Below are positions 45,930 through 53,560 of a DNA stretch of 64,000 nucleotides, in pieces. The position numbers and the translations under genes are program-made. The notes below the pieces were generated by a model. The model saw nothing but the letters and a program-made list of their open reading frames with translations, was not told where the DNA came from and did not search any database. The DNA comes from Homoserinimonas sp. OAct 916. GTDB lineage: Bacteria; Actinomycetota; Actinomycetes; Actinomycetales; Microbacteriaceae. Where the stretch lies: NCBI RefSeq assembly GCF_003260275.1, contig NZ_QJHB01000003.1, forward strand, positions 186,001-250,000, in the 5' to 3' direction. Position 1 is the stretch's first letter. Each line of letters starts with the position of its first letter.

Positions 45930-46247
45930 ATGACGTACATCATTGCTCTTCCGTGTGTCGATGTGAAAGATCTGGCCTGTGTTGACGAGTGTCCGGTCGA
46001 CTGCATCTATGAGGGTGAACGGATGCTGTACATCCACCCGGACGAATGCGTCGATTGCGGGGCATGCGAACCGGTCTGTCCGGTGGAGGCGATCTTCTAC
46101 GAGGATGACACCCCCGACGAGTGGGCAGACTACTACAAGGCGAACGTTGAGTTCTTCGATGACCTCGGCTCACCGGGTGGGGCGGCGAAGCTCGGTGTGA
46201 TTCCGAAGGATCACCCTCTGGTCGCGGCGCTGCCGCCGCAGGGCTGA
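45930..46247 (+). CDS. fdxA: 7Fe ferredoxin
   Basis: A 105-residue seven-iron ferredoxin. Cysteines C9, C17, C21 and C25 at the N-terminus and C40, C43, C46 and C50 (CVDCGACEPVC) hold one [3Fe-4S] and one [4Fe-4S] cluster; the acidic C-terminal half is typical of actinobacterial FdxA. It is a soluble low-potential electron carrier. GGGTAGG precedes the ATG; TAAGAT at about 45896 may be its -10. In many Actinobacteria dapC follows fdxA; here gltA does. Confidence 0.95.
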   Translation: MTYIIALPCVDVKDLACVDECPVDCIYEGERMLYIHPDECVDCGACEPVCPVEAIFYEDDTPDEWADYYKANVEFFDDLGSPGGAAKLGVIPKDHPLVAALPPQG

Positions 46248-46415
46248 GAGACAATCACCAACGGATCCTGCACTCTATTGTGGAGTGCAACAGTTGCCTG
46301 AGATACGCTCTAGGCTGTATCCAGCTGTGCCGAATCCGTCATGAGCGGTCAGTCGGCCAGACCCCTGAGACACCCAGACGCGGCACGAACCGCCGGAGCT
46401 TTCGAGGAGAACCAA

Positions 46416-47894
46416 GTGAGAAAACCACGGAGAGGTTCGGCGAGCGAATCGCAGTTCACGCTTTTCAAGCCGAAGTCCGCCTCGAAGCAGGTCGCCGAAG
46501 GCGAAGCCGATACCCGGGCACCGAAGAACAACGACGTTTCTGGGCGCGCTGAATCAAAGCCGAGCAAACAGCCGAAGACGGCGCGGGAGAGCACAGTTCC
46601 GGAGCCGGCATCCGGTGATGAAGCGGTGCTGACATTCCCTGGCGGAACCGCCCGCTTCCCCCTGTTGAAAAGCGTGGACGGGGCTCCGAGCATCGATATC
46701 TCCACGCTGACCCGGCAGACCGGCTACACGGTGCTCGACCACGGTTTCGTGAACACTGCGGCGACGACTTCCGCCATCACCTTCATCGACGGCGACGCCG
46801 GGATCCTGCGCTACCGCGGCTACCCGATCGAACAGCTCGCCCAGCACTCGACCTTCTTGGAGACTGCGTGGCTGTTGATCTATGGCGAGCTTCCCTCGGC
46901 CGCTGAACTCGCCGAGTTCGACGAACGAATTCGTCGTCACACCCTCCTGCACGAGGACCTCAAGCGTTTCTTCCGCGCCCTGCCGCATGATGCCCACCCC
47001 ATGTCGGTGCTGTCCAGTGCGGTATCGGCGCTGTCGACCTACTACCAGGGCTCGCTGAACGTGGACAACCCGGAACACGTCGAGCTCGCAACCATCCGGT
47101 TGTTGGCAAAACTGCCGGTGATCGCGGCGTACGCGCACAAGAAGAGCATCGGCCAGGCCTTCCTCTACCCAGACAACTCGCTGAGCTTCGTCGACAACTT
47201 CCTGCGTCTGAACTTCGGCAACCTGGCCGAACCGTATGAGGTCAACCCCGTGCTGAGCAGAGCTCTGGAACGACTGTTGATCCTGCACGAGGACCACGAG
47301 CAGAACGCCTCCACATCGACGGTGCGCCTGGTCGGCTCCACCCAGGCGAACATGTTCGCCTCGATCTCGGCCGGAATCAACGCACTCTACGGGCCGCTGC
47401 ACGGCGGCGCCAACGAGGCTGTGCTCGACATGCTCGCCGAGATCCGCGACTCGGGAGAGGGCGTGAAGAAGTATGTCGAGCGGGTCAAGAACAAGGAGGC
47501 GGGCGTGAGGCTGATGGGCTTCGGGCACCGTGTCTACAAGAATTACGACCCGCGGGCGAAGCTGGTCAAAGAGAGCGCCGATGAGGTACTGGCCGCCCTG
47601 GGCATCAAGGATGACCTGCTGGAGTTGGCGAAGGAGCTCGAGGGCATCGCGCTGTCGGATGACTACTTCATTGAGCGCAAGCTGTACCCGAACGTCGATT
47701 TCTACACCGGACTGATCTACAAGGCGATGGGGTTCCCGCCCCACATGTTCACCGTGCTGTTCGCGATCGGGCGGCTCCCGGGCTGGATCGCCCAGTGGCG
47801 AGAGATGAACTCCGACCCTGCGACCAGGATCGGCCGCCCGCAGCAGTTGTACCTGGGCTCCCCGGCCCGCGACTACCCGCACTCCCGCCGCTGA
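46416..47894 (+). CDS. gltA: Citrate synthase with long N-terminal extension
   Basis: It condenses oxaloacetate with acetyl-CoA. Catalytic residues are visible: His in LHGGANEAVLD near residue 328, His in GFGHRVYKNYDPRA near 370, and Asp in VDFYTGLIYKAMG near 430. The conserved enzyme starts at AVLTFPGGTARFPLLKS, about residue 70, and the normal actinobacterial type-II enzyme is about 430 residues; here about 65 residues of Lys-, Ser- and Glu-rich, probably disordered sequence precede it. I chose the GTG at 46416 because CGAGGAG lies 8 bases upstream; a start at 46341 would be longer still. Confidence 0.93.
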   Translation: MRKPRRGSASESQFTLFKPKSASKQVAEGEADTRAPKNNDVSGRAESKPSKQPKTARESTVPEPASGDEAVLTFPGGTARFPLLKSVDGAPSIDISTLTRQTGYTVLDHGFVNTAATTSAITFIDGDAGILRYRGYPIEQLAQHSTFLETAWLLIYGELPSAAELAEFDERIRRHTLLHEDLKRFFRALPHDAHPMSVLSSAVSALSTYYQGSLNVDNPEHVELATIRLLAKLPVIAAYAHKKSIGQAFLYPDNSLSFVDNFLRLNFGNLAEPYEVNPVLSRALERLLILHEDHEQNASTSTVRLVGSTQANMFASISAGINALYGPLHGGANEAVLDMLAEIRDSGEGVKKYVERVKNKEAGVRLMGFGHRVYKNYDPRAKLVKESADEVLAALGIKDDLLELAKELEGIALSDDYFIERKLYPNVDFYTGLIYKAMGFPPHMFTVLFAIGRLPGWIAQWREMNSDPATRIGRPQQLYLGSPARDYPHSRR

Positions 47895-48017
47895 CTCCCG
47901 TAAAATCCACCTCCCCTTCGAAGCGCCGACGGGTGGACTCTGTCGTCTCGGGAACTGATTTCGAAGTGATTCCTCGTGCTTTTTCAACCCCTCGACCCAC
48001 AGGGGGCGCACTCCTTG
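47895..48017 (+). other. Short gap between convergent gltA and dapD
   Basis: It contains a weak inverted repeat (TCCACC at about 47907, GGTGGA at 47933) that could fold into a small hairpin; no T-run and no coding potential are seen. Confidence 0.3.
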
Positions 48018-48998
48018 TCAGGCTTCTGACAGTGCGGATGTGGATCGCGCCGGGATGCGGGAGAGTACCTCGATCTGGCCGCTGAGCGAGTTGCGCCGAA
48101 ACAGAATGTCGGGAACCCCGGAGAGCTCGGCAGCCTTCACTGTTTGCCGGACACCGGACGCGAGCGGCGGTTCGTCGGCCAGAACGACCTTCGTGCCGGC
48201 GGTCACGTAGAGGCCGGCCTCGACCACACAATTGTCTCCGAGCGAGATGCCGAGGCCCGAGTTCGCGCCGAGTAGGGACTGTTCTCCGATGGAGACGGTC
48301 CGGCTGCCGCCGGAGTGGGTGGCCATCACAGATGCACCACCGCCGACATCCGACCCGTCACCGACCACGACACCCTCGGAGAGTCGGCCCTCGATCATGG
48401 AGGCGCCGAGGGTCCCCGCATTGACGTTGACGAACCCCTCGTGCATGACCGTGGTGCCGGGCGACAGGTACGCGCCCAGGCGCACGCGTGAGGCGTCAGC
48501 GATCCGTACCCCGTCAGGCAACAGATAGTCCGTCAAGCGCGGAAACCTGTCTACTGCCAGTGCGTGGATACCGGCACGCTGCAACAACAGCCGACGTGCC
48601 TCAAAATCGGAAGGCAGCATCGGGCCGGCGTTGGTCCAGACCACGGTTGCCAGCTTTGCGTGTAAGCCCGCAAGGTTGATCGAGTTCGGCCTAACAATGC
48701 GGTGTGAGAGCAGCTGCAGTCGCAAGTAGGCGTCCTCAGTGCTCACCGGGCCATGCCGCAGGTCGATCTCACAGGTGATGTAGTCGACACGAACACCACG
48801 CCGCCTGTCGGGCACCGCGAGTTCCTCGAGCCAGGCCGGGGCGATCCATCGGTCGTGGTCGGGCGGGATGGGCCCCAGGGCAGGTGTGGGGAACCACGCA
48901 TCCAGCACGGTGCCATCATCGGCGATCGTGGTCAGGCCGTTTCCCCATGCGTGGATGGGCGACTCGGCTGCGACGGTCGTGGGACGTGGTTCAGGCAT
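48018..48998 (-). CDS. dapD: 2,3,4,5-tetrahydropyridine-2,6-dicarboxylate N-succinyltransferase
   Basis: A 326-residue trimeric DapD of the actinobacterial type: an N-terminal domain, then a left-handed beta helix with hexapeptide turns (VRLGAYLSPGTTVMHEGF, VVVGDGSDVGGGASV, SLLGANSGLGISLGDN). HEGFVNVNAGTLGASMIEGR contains the family's active-site region. It succinylates tetrahydrodipicolinate in the lysine/meso-diaminopimelate pathway, feeding peptidoglycan. The ATG at 48998 is set by a leaderless TACTCT -10 on the minus strand. Confidence 0.95.
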   Translation of the reverse strand: MPEPRPTTVAAESPIHAWGNGLTTIADDGTVLDAWFPTPALGPIPPDHDRWIAPAWLEELAVPDRRRGVRVDYITCEIDLRHGPVSTEDAYLRLQLLSHRIVRPNSINLAGLHAKLATVVWTNAGPMLPSDFEARRLLLQRAGIHALAVDRFPRLTDYLLPDGVRIADASRVRLGAYLSPGTTVMHEGFVNVNAGTLGASMIEGRLSEGVVVGDGSDVGGGASVMATHSGGSRTVSIGEQSLLGANSGLGISLGDNCVVEAGLYVTAGTKVVLADEPPLASGVRQTVKAAELSGVPDILFRRNSLSGQIEVLSRIPARSTSALSEA

Positions 48999-49004
48999 GT
49001 CTCC

Positions 49005-49010
49005 AGAGTA
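49005..49010 (-). promoter_or_regulatory. -10 element of a leaderless promoter for dapD (TACTCT)
   Basis: On the minus strand TACTCT is followed by GGAGAC (6 bases) and the ATG at 48998. GGAGAC is too close to the start to be an efficient ribosome binding site. Confidence 0.5.
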
Positions 49011-49132
49011 CTGGCGCGCCATCGGAGCAGCACCATGGTCTGTCGTCAAGAAGGGGGGTCCTGGGGCGGTGTTTTCGGGAAGACAGTGGCATGCGCGATA
49101 ATGGAGGTATACATAATTGAAAGGGGAGCTTT

Positions 49133-49312
49133 ATGGCGGCCATGAAACCACGGACCGGAGACGGCCCAATGGAGGCTGTGAAAGAGGGCCGACTGATTAT
49201 CGTTCGCGTTCCTCTTGAAGGCGGCGGGCGGCTCGTAGTGTCAGTCAATGACGCAGAAGCCAAGGAACTGCACGATGTCCTCGCGGGCGTCGTGGCTGCG
49301 AACGTCAAATAA
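49133..49312 (+). CDS. DUF3117 domain protein, 59 residues
   Basis: MAAMKPRTGDGPMEA at the start, then RLIIVRVPLEGGGRLVVS and NDAEAKELHDVL, is the complete DUF3117 family, conserved across Actinobacteria with no assigned function. AAGGGGAG lies 8 bases before the ATG. It is next to dapD and an O-methyltransferase, a neighbourhood also seen in other Actinobacteria. A perfect hairpin overlaps its stop codon. Confidence 0.93.
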   Translation: MAAMKPRTGDGPMEAVKEGRLIIVRVPLEGGGRLVVSVNDAEAKELHDVLAGVVAANVK

Positions 49313-49322
49313 CGTTCGCAGC
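49295..49322 (+). terminator. Perfect hairpin overlapping the DUF3117 stop codon
   Basis: GCTGCGAACGT (49295-49305), loop CAAATA, ACGTTCGCAGC (49312-49322): an 11-bp perfect stem whose loop and right arm hold the TAA. No T-run follows. It lies before the end of the convergent methyltransferase gene and may protect the mRNA end or stop transcription. Confidence 0.55.
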
Positions 49323-49347
49323 GCACGGTCGGCTCGCACCGGCGGCT

Positions 49348-49986
49348 TCAATCGCCGAGCTTGATGATCTGAAGCAATCCGTCGCCGACTGGAGACACCG
49401 CACTGACAACGGCACTCGACGTGGAGATCTCGCGCAGCAACGTGCGAAAGCCTGTTGCAATTTCATCGCGCTGCGCGGGATTGGCCACACGGCCGCGCCA
49501 CAGTACGTGCGGAACCAGAACGATACCGCGGGGGCGAGCGAGGCGCAACCCGTGTTCCACGTATTCGATGACAGACAACGGGTCGGCGTCGACGAAGACC
49601 ACGTCATACGAGTTCTCGTTCATCCGGGGCAACACATCACCGGCATCCCCGGTGATCAATCGTACGCGGTTCGCGCTGACCTGCGCCTGGGTGAAATGGG
49701 TGCGGGCATGCTGCTGGTGATCGACCTCGGTGTCGATCGAGGTGAGATGGGCGCCCGGGGCGCCGGCCAGCAGGCACAGGCCGGAAACGCCGACGCCGGT
49801 GCCCACCTCGATGATCTGCCGCGCGCCGGAAACCGCGGCCACGACCGCGCACTGCGCCCCCGTCGCCGGTGAGATCGTGTCGATTCCCAACTCGCGGGAC
49901 AAGGCGCGTGCCTCGGCGAGGATCTCGGACTCGATGACCAGGTCCTCGGTGAACTTCCAATTTGCATCGTTGTCTGACACGGTCAC
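49348..49986 (-). CDS. O-methyltransferase (class I SAM-dependent)
   Basis: About 212 residues. The SAM-binding motif I is IIEVGTGVGVSGLCLL near residue 59, an acidic LTSIDTEVDH follows (ribose contact), motif VVFVDADPLSVIEYVEHG is near 130, and a C-terminal ARPRGIVLVPHV strand completes the caffeoyl-CoA/catechol O-methyltransferase-like fold (cf. Mycobacterium Rv1220c). The acceptor is unknown. The start is GTG at 49986 or 49980, the latter better spaced from CAGGAG. Confidence 0.88.
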   Translation of the reverse strand: MTVSDNDANWKFTEDLVIESEILAEARALSRELGIDTISPATGAQCAVVAAVSGARQIIEVGTGVGVSGLCLLAGAPGAHLTSIDTEVDHQQHARTHFTQAQVSANRVRLITGDAGDVLPRMNENSYDVVFVDADPLSVIEYVEHGLRLARPRGIVLVPHVLWRGRVANPAQRDEIATGFRTLLREISTSSAVVSAVSPVGDGLLQIIKLGD

Positions 49987-50087
49987 TCCTGCTCATCGGG
50001 TCGGGCGTCGGTATTCAGGGTACGGCCACTCGGGCGGCTGAACGGCGAGGCGCGCTGAATCCCACCGGTCACTCAGCCTGATCAGGA

Positions 50088-50093
50088 TAGTCT
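50088..50093 (+). promoter_or_regulatory. -10 element of a leaderless promoter for tatB (TAGTCT)
   Basis: TAGTCT, 6 bases (GAATGA), then the GTG at 50100. Confidence 0.5.
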
Positions 50094-50099
50094 GAATGA

Positions 50100-50510
50100 G
50101 TGGGCATGGGACTGACTTTCGACAAGCTGCTGATCATCGGTGTGATCGCGGTCTTCCTGCTTGGCCCCGAGCGCCTGCCCCACTATGCCGCTCAGCTGGG
50201 GCGCCTCGTGCGGGGAGTGCGCGACATGGCCAACGGCGCCAAGGAGCGCATGCGCGAGGAGATGGGGCCGGAGTTCGACGAGGTCGACTGGAAGAAGCTC
50301 GACCCCCGGCAATACGATCCTCGCCGAATCATCCGCGAAGCGCTGATCGACGACGAACCGGCGCCTGCTCCGCGACGGGCGAACCGCACCATGAGCGACC
50401 TGACGGCAAATGCGAGCGCAGCAAGCGCGGTGGCGGCCGGCGTTGCCGTCGGAATGACAGCGGAAACGACTCAAATGGTCACCGTGCCATTCGACGCGGA
50501 GGCAACCTGA
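50100..50510 (+). CDS. tatB: Sec-independent translocase subunit TatB
   Basis: 136 residues: an N-terminal membrane helix (DKLLIIGVIAVFLLGPERLP, with the Tat-typical GPERLP turn), an amphipathic helix (YAAQLGRLVRGVRDMAN) and a charged, Ala-rich tail. It forms the TatBC receptor for twin-arginine substrates. tatC is not in the window. The start is GTG 50100 (leaderless) or ATG 50106. Confidence 0.9.
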   Translation: MGMGLTFDKLLIIGVIAVFLLGPERLPHYAAQLGRLVRGVRDMANGAKERMREEMGPEFDEVDWKKLDPRQYDPRRIIREALIDDEPAPAPRRANRTMSDLTANASAASAVAAGVAVGMTAETTQMVTVPFDAEAT

Positions 50511-50582
50511 GCCCGACGATTGTCTGGCGACCAACACTCCCCGACGGGCAGCCCCGGTTCCGGTCGCGAGTCCCCCGCACGA

Positions 50583-50588
50583 TAGCAT
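50583..50588 (+). promoter_or_regulatory. -10 element of a leaderless promoter (TAGCAT)
   Basis: TAGCAT, 6 bases (TGAGAC), then the ATG at 50595 of the GPH transporter. Confidence 0.55.
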
Positions 50589-50594
50589 TGAGAC

Positions 50595-51998
50595 ATGGCC
50601 CCAGCTGAGAAAAGTTCGCATATTCCGCGAGGGTCGGTCCTCACCCGCACGACTGTAGCCGGGTATGCCATCGGTTCGCTCGGTACCGGGGGCTTCGCCA
50701 CACTCCCGGGTCTGGTTCTCGTCATCTACATGACCGACACCCTCGGGGTCGCCCCGCTGATCGCCGGAATCATGATCACCCTTGCGAAGGTGTGGGACGT
50801 CATCATCGATCCGGTGATCGGCGCCTACAGCGATCGCAGCCTGGCCCGCACCCATTCGCGCCGGCGATTCATGGTGTTGGGAGCAATCCTGCTGCCGGTG
50901 TTCTTTGTGCTGACGTTCGTCGTTCCCCCCGGGCTCGGGCAGTGGTCTTCCGGGGTGTGGGTGCTCATCGCTTTCATGGCGGCGGCCACGGCGTTCAGCC
51001 TGTTTCAGGTGCCGTACATCGCATTGCCGGCCGAACTCTCGGATGACTATGACCAGCGCACCACGCTTTTGACGTGGCGTGTGGTGGTGCTCAGTTTCGC
51101 AATTCTGCTCTTCGGCGCAGGCGGGCCTGCGTTGCGCGCGCTCGGCGGAGCGGACGAACCTCTGGGCTACCTGCTGATGGCAATCGTCGCCGGTGTCGTA
51201 ATCGGCGCGGGGATGCTGATCTCCAGCCGGGTGGCACCTCGGTATCCGCAATCGGCGCGGGTGGAGGTGCCGCGAACATCGATCCGCCAGAACTATGCCC
51301 AGAGCATTCAGATTTTGAAGCGCAGCCAGCCGATGCGTGCGCTGCTCGGTACCTTCATGCTCCAAGGGCTCGCCGTCGGGGTGATGCTGACCGGTGCCAA
51401 CTTTGTGGCCAAGTACGTGCTCGAATCAACGGCTGCGCTGACGTTCCTGTTCGCCGCGCTGATCGCTCCAGCACTGCTCTGTGCCCCGCTGTGGGGCCTG
51501 ATCTCGGCGCGCATGGGTAAGGAGCGCGGCTACTTCATCGCCAGCGCACTGTTCGCTGTCGCTCTGACGTCGATGATCGCACTGGTCTGGATGCCGGGGG
51601 CCTGGGTGTATCTGCCGGTGGCGCTGGCCGGTGCTGGATACGCCGGCATGCAATCCCTGCCGATGGCGATGCTGCCCGACGTGATCACTCATGACGCGGC
51701 CACCCACGGCGATGGTCAGGCGGGCGCCTTCGGAGGGGTCTGGACGGCGGGCGAGACCACGGGCATGGCCCTCGGCGCCACGGCGTTCACGCTGGTACTC
51801 GCTGTTACGGGCTATATCGAATCGACCGGTCCGGGCGTAGTGCAACCGGGTAGTGCGATCACTGGAATCTCACTGAGCTTCAGCGTGCTCCCGGCCGCCA
51901 TCGTCGCACTGAGCCTGGTGACCTTGCGGCGATATCGGCTGCGCAAGGCCGACATCGAAGCACTCGCACGTGACCAACCGTCGGTGGACGCACGATGA
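50595..51998 (+). CDS. MFS transporter, GPH (melibiose/MFSD2-like) group
   Basis: 467 residues, 12 helices. The GPH signature is clear: LAKVWDVIIDPVIGAYSDRS near residue 60 with the following HSRRRFM, and FQVPYIALPAELSDDYDQR near 137. Most GPH proteins are cation-coupled sugar symporters; the eukaryotic MFSD2 branch carries lysolipids. The stop overlaps the ATG of the next gene by 4 bp, so it is coupled to a sphingosine-phosphate-lyase-like enzyme, which makes a lipid-derived substrate worth considering. Confidence 0.88.
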   Translation: MAPAEKSSHIPRGSVLTRTTVAGYAIGSLGTGGFATLPGLVLVIYMTDTLGVAPLIAGIMITLAKVWDVIIDPVIGAYSDRSLARTHSRRRFMVLGAILLPVFFVLTFVVPPGLGQWSSGVWVLIAFMAAATAFSLFQVPYIALPAELSDDYDQRTTLLTWRVVVLSFAILLFGAGGPALRALGGADEPLGYLLMAIVAGVVIGAGMLISSRVAPRYPQSARVEVPRTSIRQNYAQSIQILKRSQPMRALLGTFMLQGLAVGVMLTGANFVAKYVLESTAALTFLFAALIAPALLCAPLWGLISARMGKERGYFIASALFAVALTSMIALVWMPGAWVYLPVALAGAGYAGMQSLPMAMLPDVITHDAATHGDGQAGAFGGVWTAGETTGMALGATAFTLVLAVTGYIESTGPGVVQPGSAITGISLSFSVLPAAIVALSLVTLRRYRLRKADIEALARDQPSVDAR

Positions 51999-53488
51999 AC
52001 GCGGCCTCGATCTTCGCCAAGGAACCGTCTGAAGTTCTCGCGCGTCTGGCGCGGTTGCGGGCCGAAGACGCCCCCACATGCGGCGGCTCGGTTCTCAGCT
52101 ATATCTATGACTCCGGGCTGCGTGAGATTGAAGCACTCGCAGGCGATGCGATGGCGGCGGTGCAGCAGGTGAACGGTCTCGACCCCACCACCTTCCCGTC
52201 CGTCGCTGTGATGGAGCGTGAGGTGCTCGGTTTTGCGTTTCGTGTCCTCCACGCTGACGAACAGACGGCCGGATCGGTGACCACCGGCGGCACGGAGAGT
52301 TGCCTGCTCGCGGTGAAGACGGCCAGGGATGTCTGGAGGGCGGCCGGCGGAATTGGCACTCCGCGCATTGTCGCACCCATAACGGCGCATGCCGCCTTCA
52401 GGAAGGCGGCGCACTACTTCTCGCTCGACTTCGACGCGGTTGCGGTCGACCCGTCCACGGGGGCCGTGTCGGCGCAGGCGTTGATCAACCGGATCGGGCC
52501 CGATGTCGCGATCATGGTGCTCTCGGCGCCGTCGTACCCGTTCGCTGGGCTCGACCCCGTGGCCGAAGTGGCTGCGGCATGCGAGGCAGCCGGGGTCGCG
52601 GTGCACGTCGACGCCTGCATCGGTGGCTGGGTGTTGCCGTGGTGGACGACGACGGACGGACGAACGCCGTCACTCTGGGACTTCCGCGTTCCCGGGGTGA
52701 CGAGCCTGTCGGCTGATCTGCACAAGTTCGGCTACGCCCCCAAAGGGGCCTCGGTGCTGTTGCAGCGCGATCTCGACCGCCAACGCCACCAGTACTTTGC
52801 GACTACCGGGTGGCCCGGGTACCCGGTCATCAACCCAACGATTCTGGGGTCGAAATCGGCGGCACCGCTGGCGGCCGCCTGGGCGATCACCCAGACTCTC
52901 GGCGAGGCCGGCTTCCAGGCGCTGTCTGAATCGTGCCAGCGCTCCACCAACGCACTCTGGAGGGCCGTCGACGCGATCGAGGGACTGCACGTGGTGGGCG
53001 ACCCGGTCGGCCCGCTATTGGCGGTGGCCCGCGACACCACGGTTGCGCCCGAACACCAGGTCGACCCGCACCACTGGGCCGACCAACTGCGAGAGCTCGG
53101 CTGGCAGTTGCAACCACAACCCGGCCTGACCCAGCCCGACGGCACGTACCTCGCACCCACGACCCACTTGACCATCACCCCGGTCACCGAAGGACGGCTC
53201 GATCAACTGGCCGAGGCCCTGGCGACGGCGGCCGATCAGGTTCGGGGGGTGCCCCCGATTGATCGACGGCAGGTGCTCGCCGAGTTTCCGTTCGGCTCTG
53301 CACCGATCCGTGATTCAGAGACGGCGTTCCAGGTGCTGCGCGGTGCGGGCCTGCTCGGCGAATCCGGCCAGACGACGTTGCCCGATCGGATGGCGCCGAT
53401 CGTCGCGCTGCTCGAGGCGTTGCCGTCTGAAACGGGCGAGCGGTTGCTGATCGAGCTGTTCGGCCGGCTGTTCACACCCGACCGGTGA
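51995..53488 (+). CDS. PLP-dependent decarboxylase family enzyme, sphingosine-1-phosphate lyase-like
   Basis: 497 residues of group-II decarboxylase fold. Landmarks follow the S1P-lyase pattern: SVTTGGTESCLLAVKTARDV near residue 90, APITAHAAFRKAAHYF near 127, APSYPFAGLDPVAE near 175, HVDACIGGWVLPWW near 203, and the PLP lysine in SLSADLHKFGYAPKG near 245; then YFATTGWPGYPVINPTILG. The enzyme would cleave or decarboxylate a phosphorylated amino-alcohol or an amino acid. The normal C-terminus is extended by about 80 residues. It is translationally coupled to the transporter. Confidence 0.85.
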   Translation: MNAASIFAKEPSEVLARLARLRAEDAPTCGGSVLSYIYDSGLREIEALAGDAMAAVQQVNGLDPTTFPSVAVMEREVLGFAFRVLHADEQTAGSVTTGGTESCLLAVKTARDVWRAAGGIGTPRIVAPITAHAAFRKAAHYFSLDFDAVAVDPSTGAVSAQALINRIGPDVAIMVLSAPSYPFAGLDPVAEVAAACEAAGVAVHVDACIGGWVLPWWTTTDGRTPSLWDFRVPGVTSLSADLHKFGYAPKGASVLLQRDLDRQRHQYFATTGWPGYPVINPTILGSKSAAPLAAAWAITQTLGEAGFQALSESCQRSTNALWRAVDAIEGLHVVGDPVGPLLAVARDTTVAPEHQVDPHHWADQLRELGWQLQPQPGLTQPDGTYLAPTTHLTITPVTEGRLDQLAEALATAADQVRGVPPIDRRQVLAEFPFGSAPIRDSETAFQVLRGAGLLGESGQTTLPDRMAPIVALLEALPSETGERLLIELFGRLFTPDR

Positions 53489-53560
53489 TCGGTGCGAGGG
53501 CCCTGCTTCGAGGCTGAAACCCGAGAGACGGCTCTGAGCCTGCCCTGGCCTGTGCCCGGA

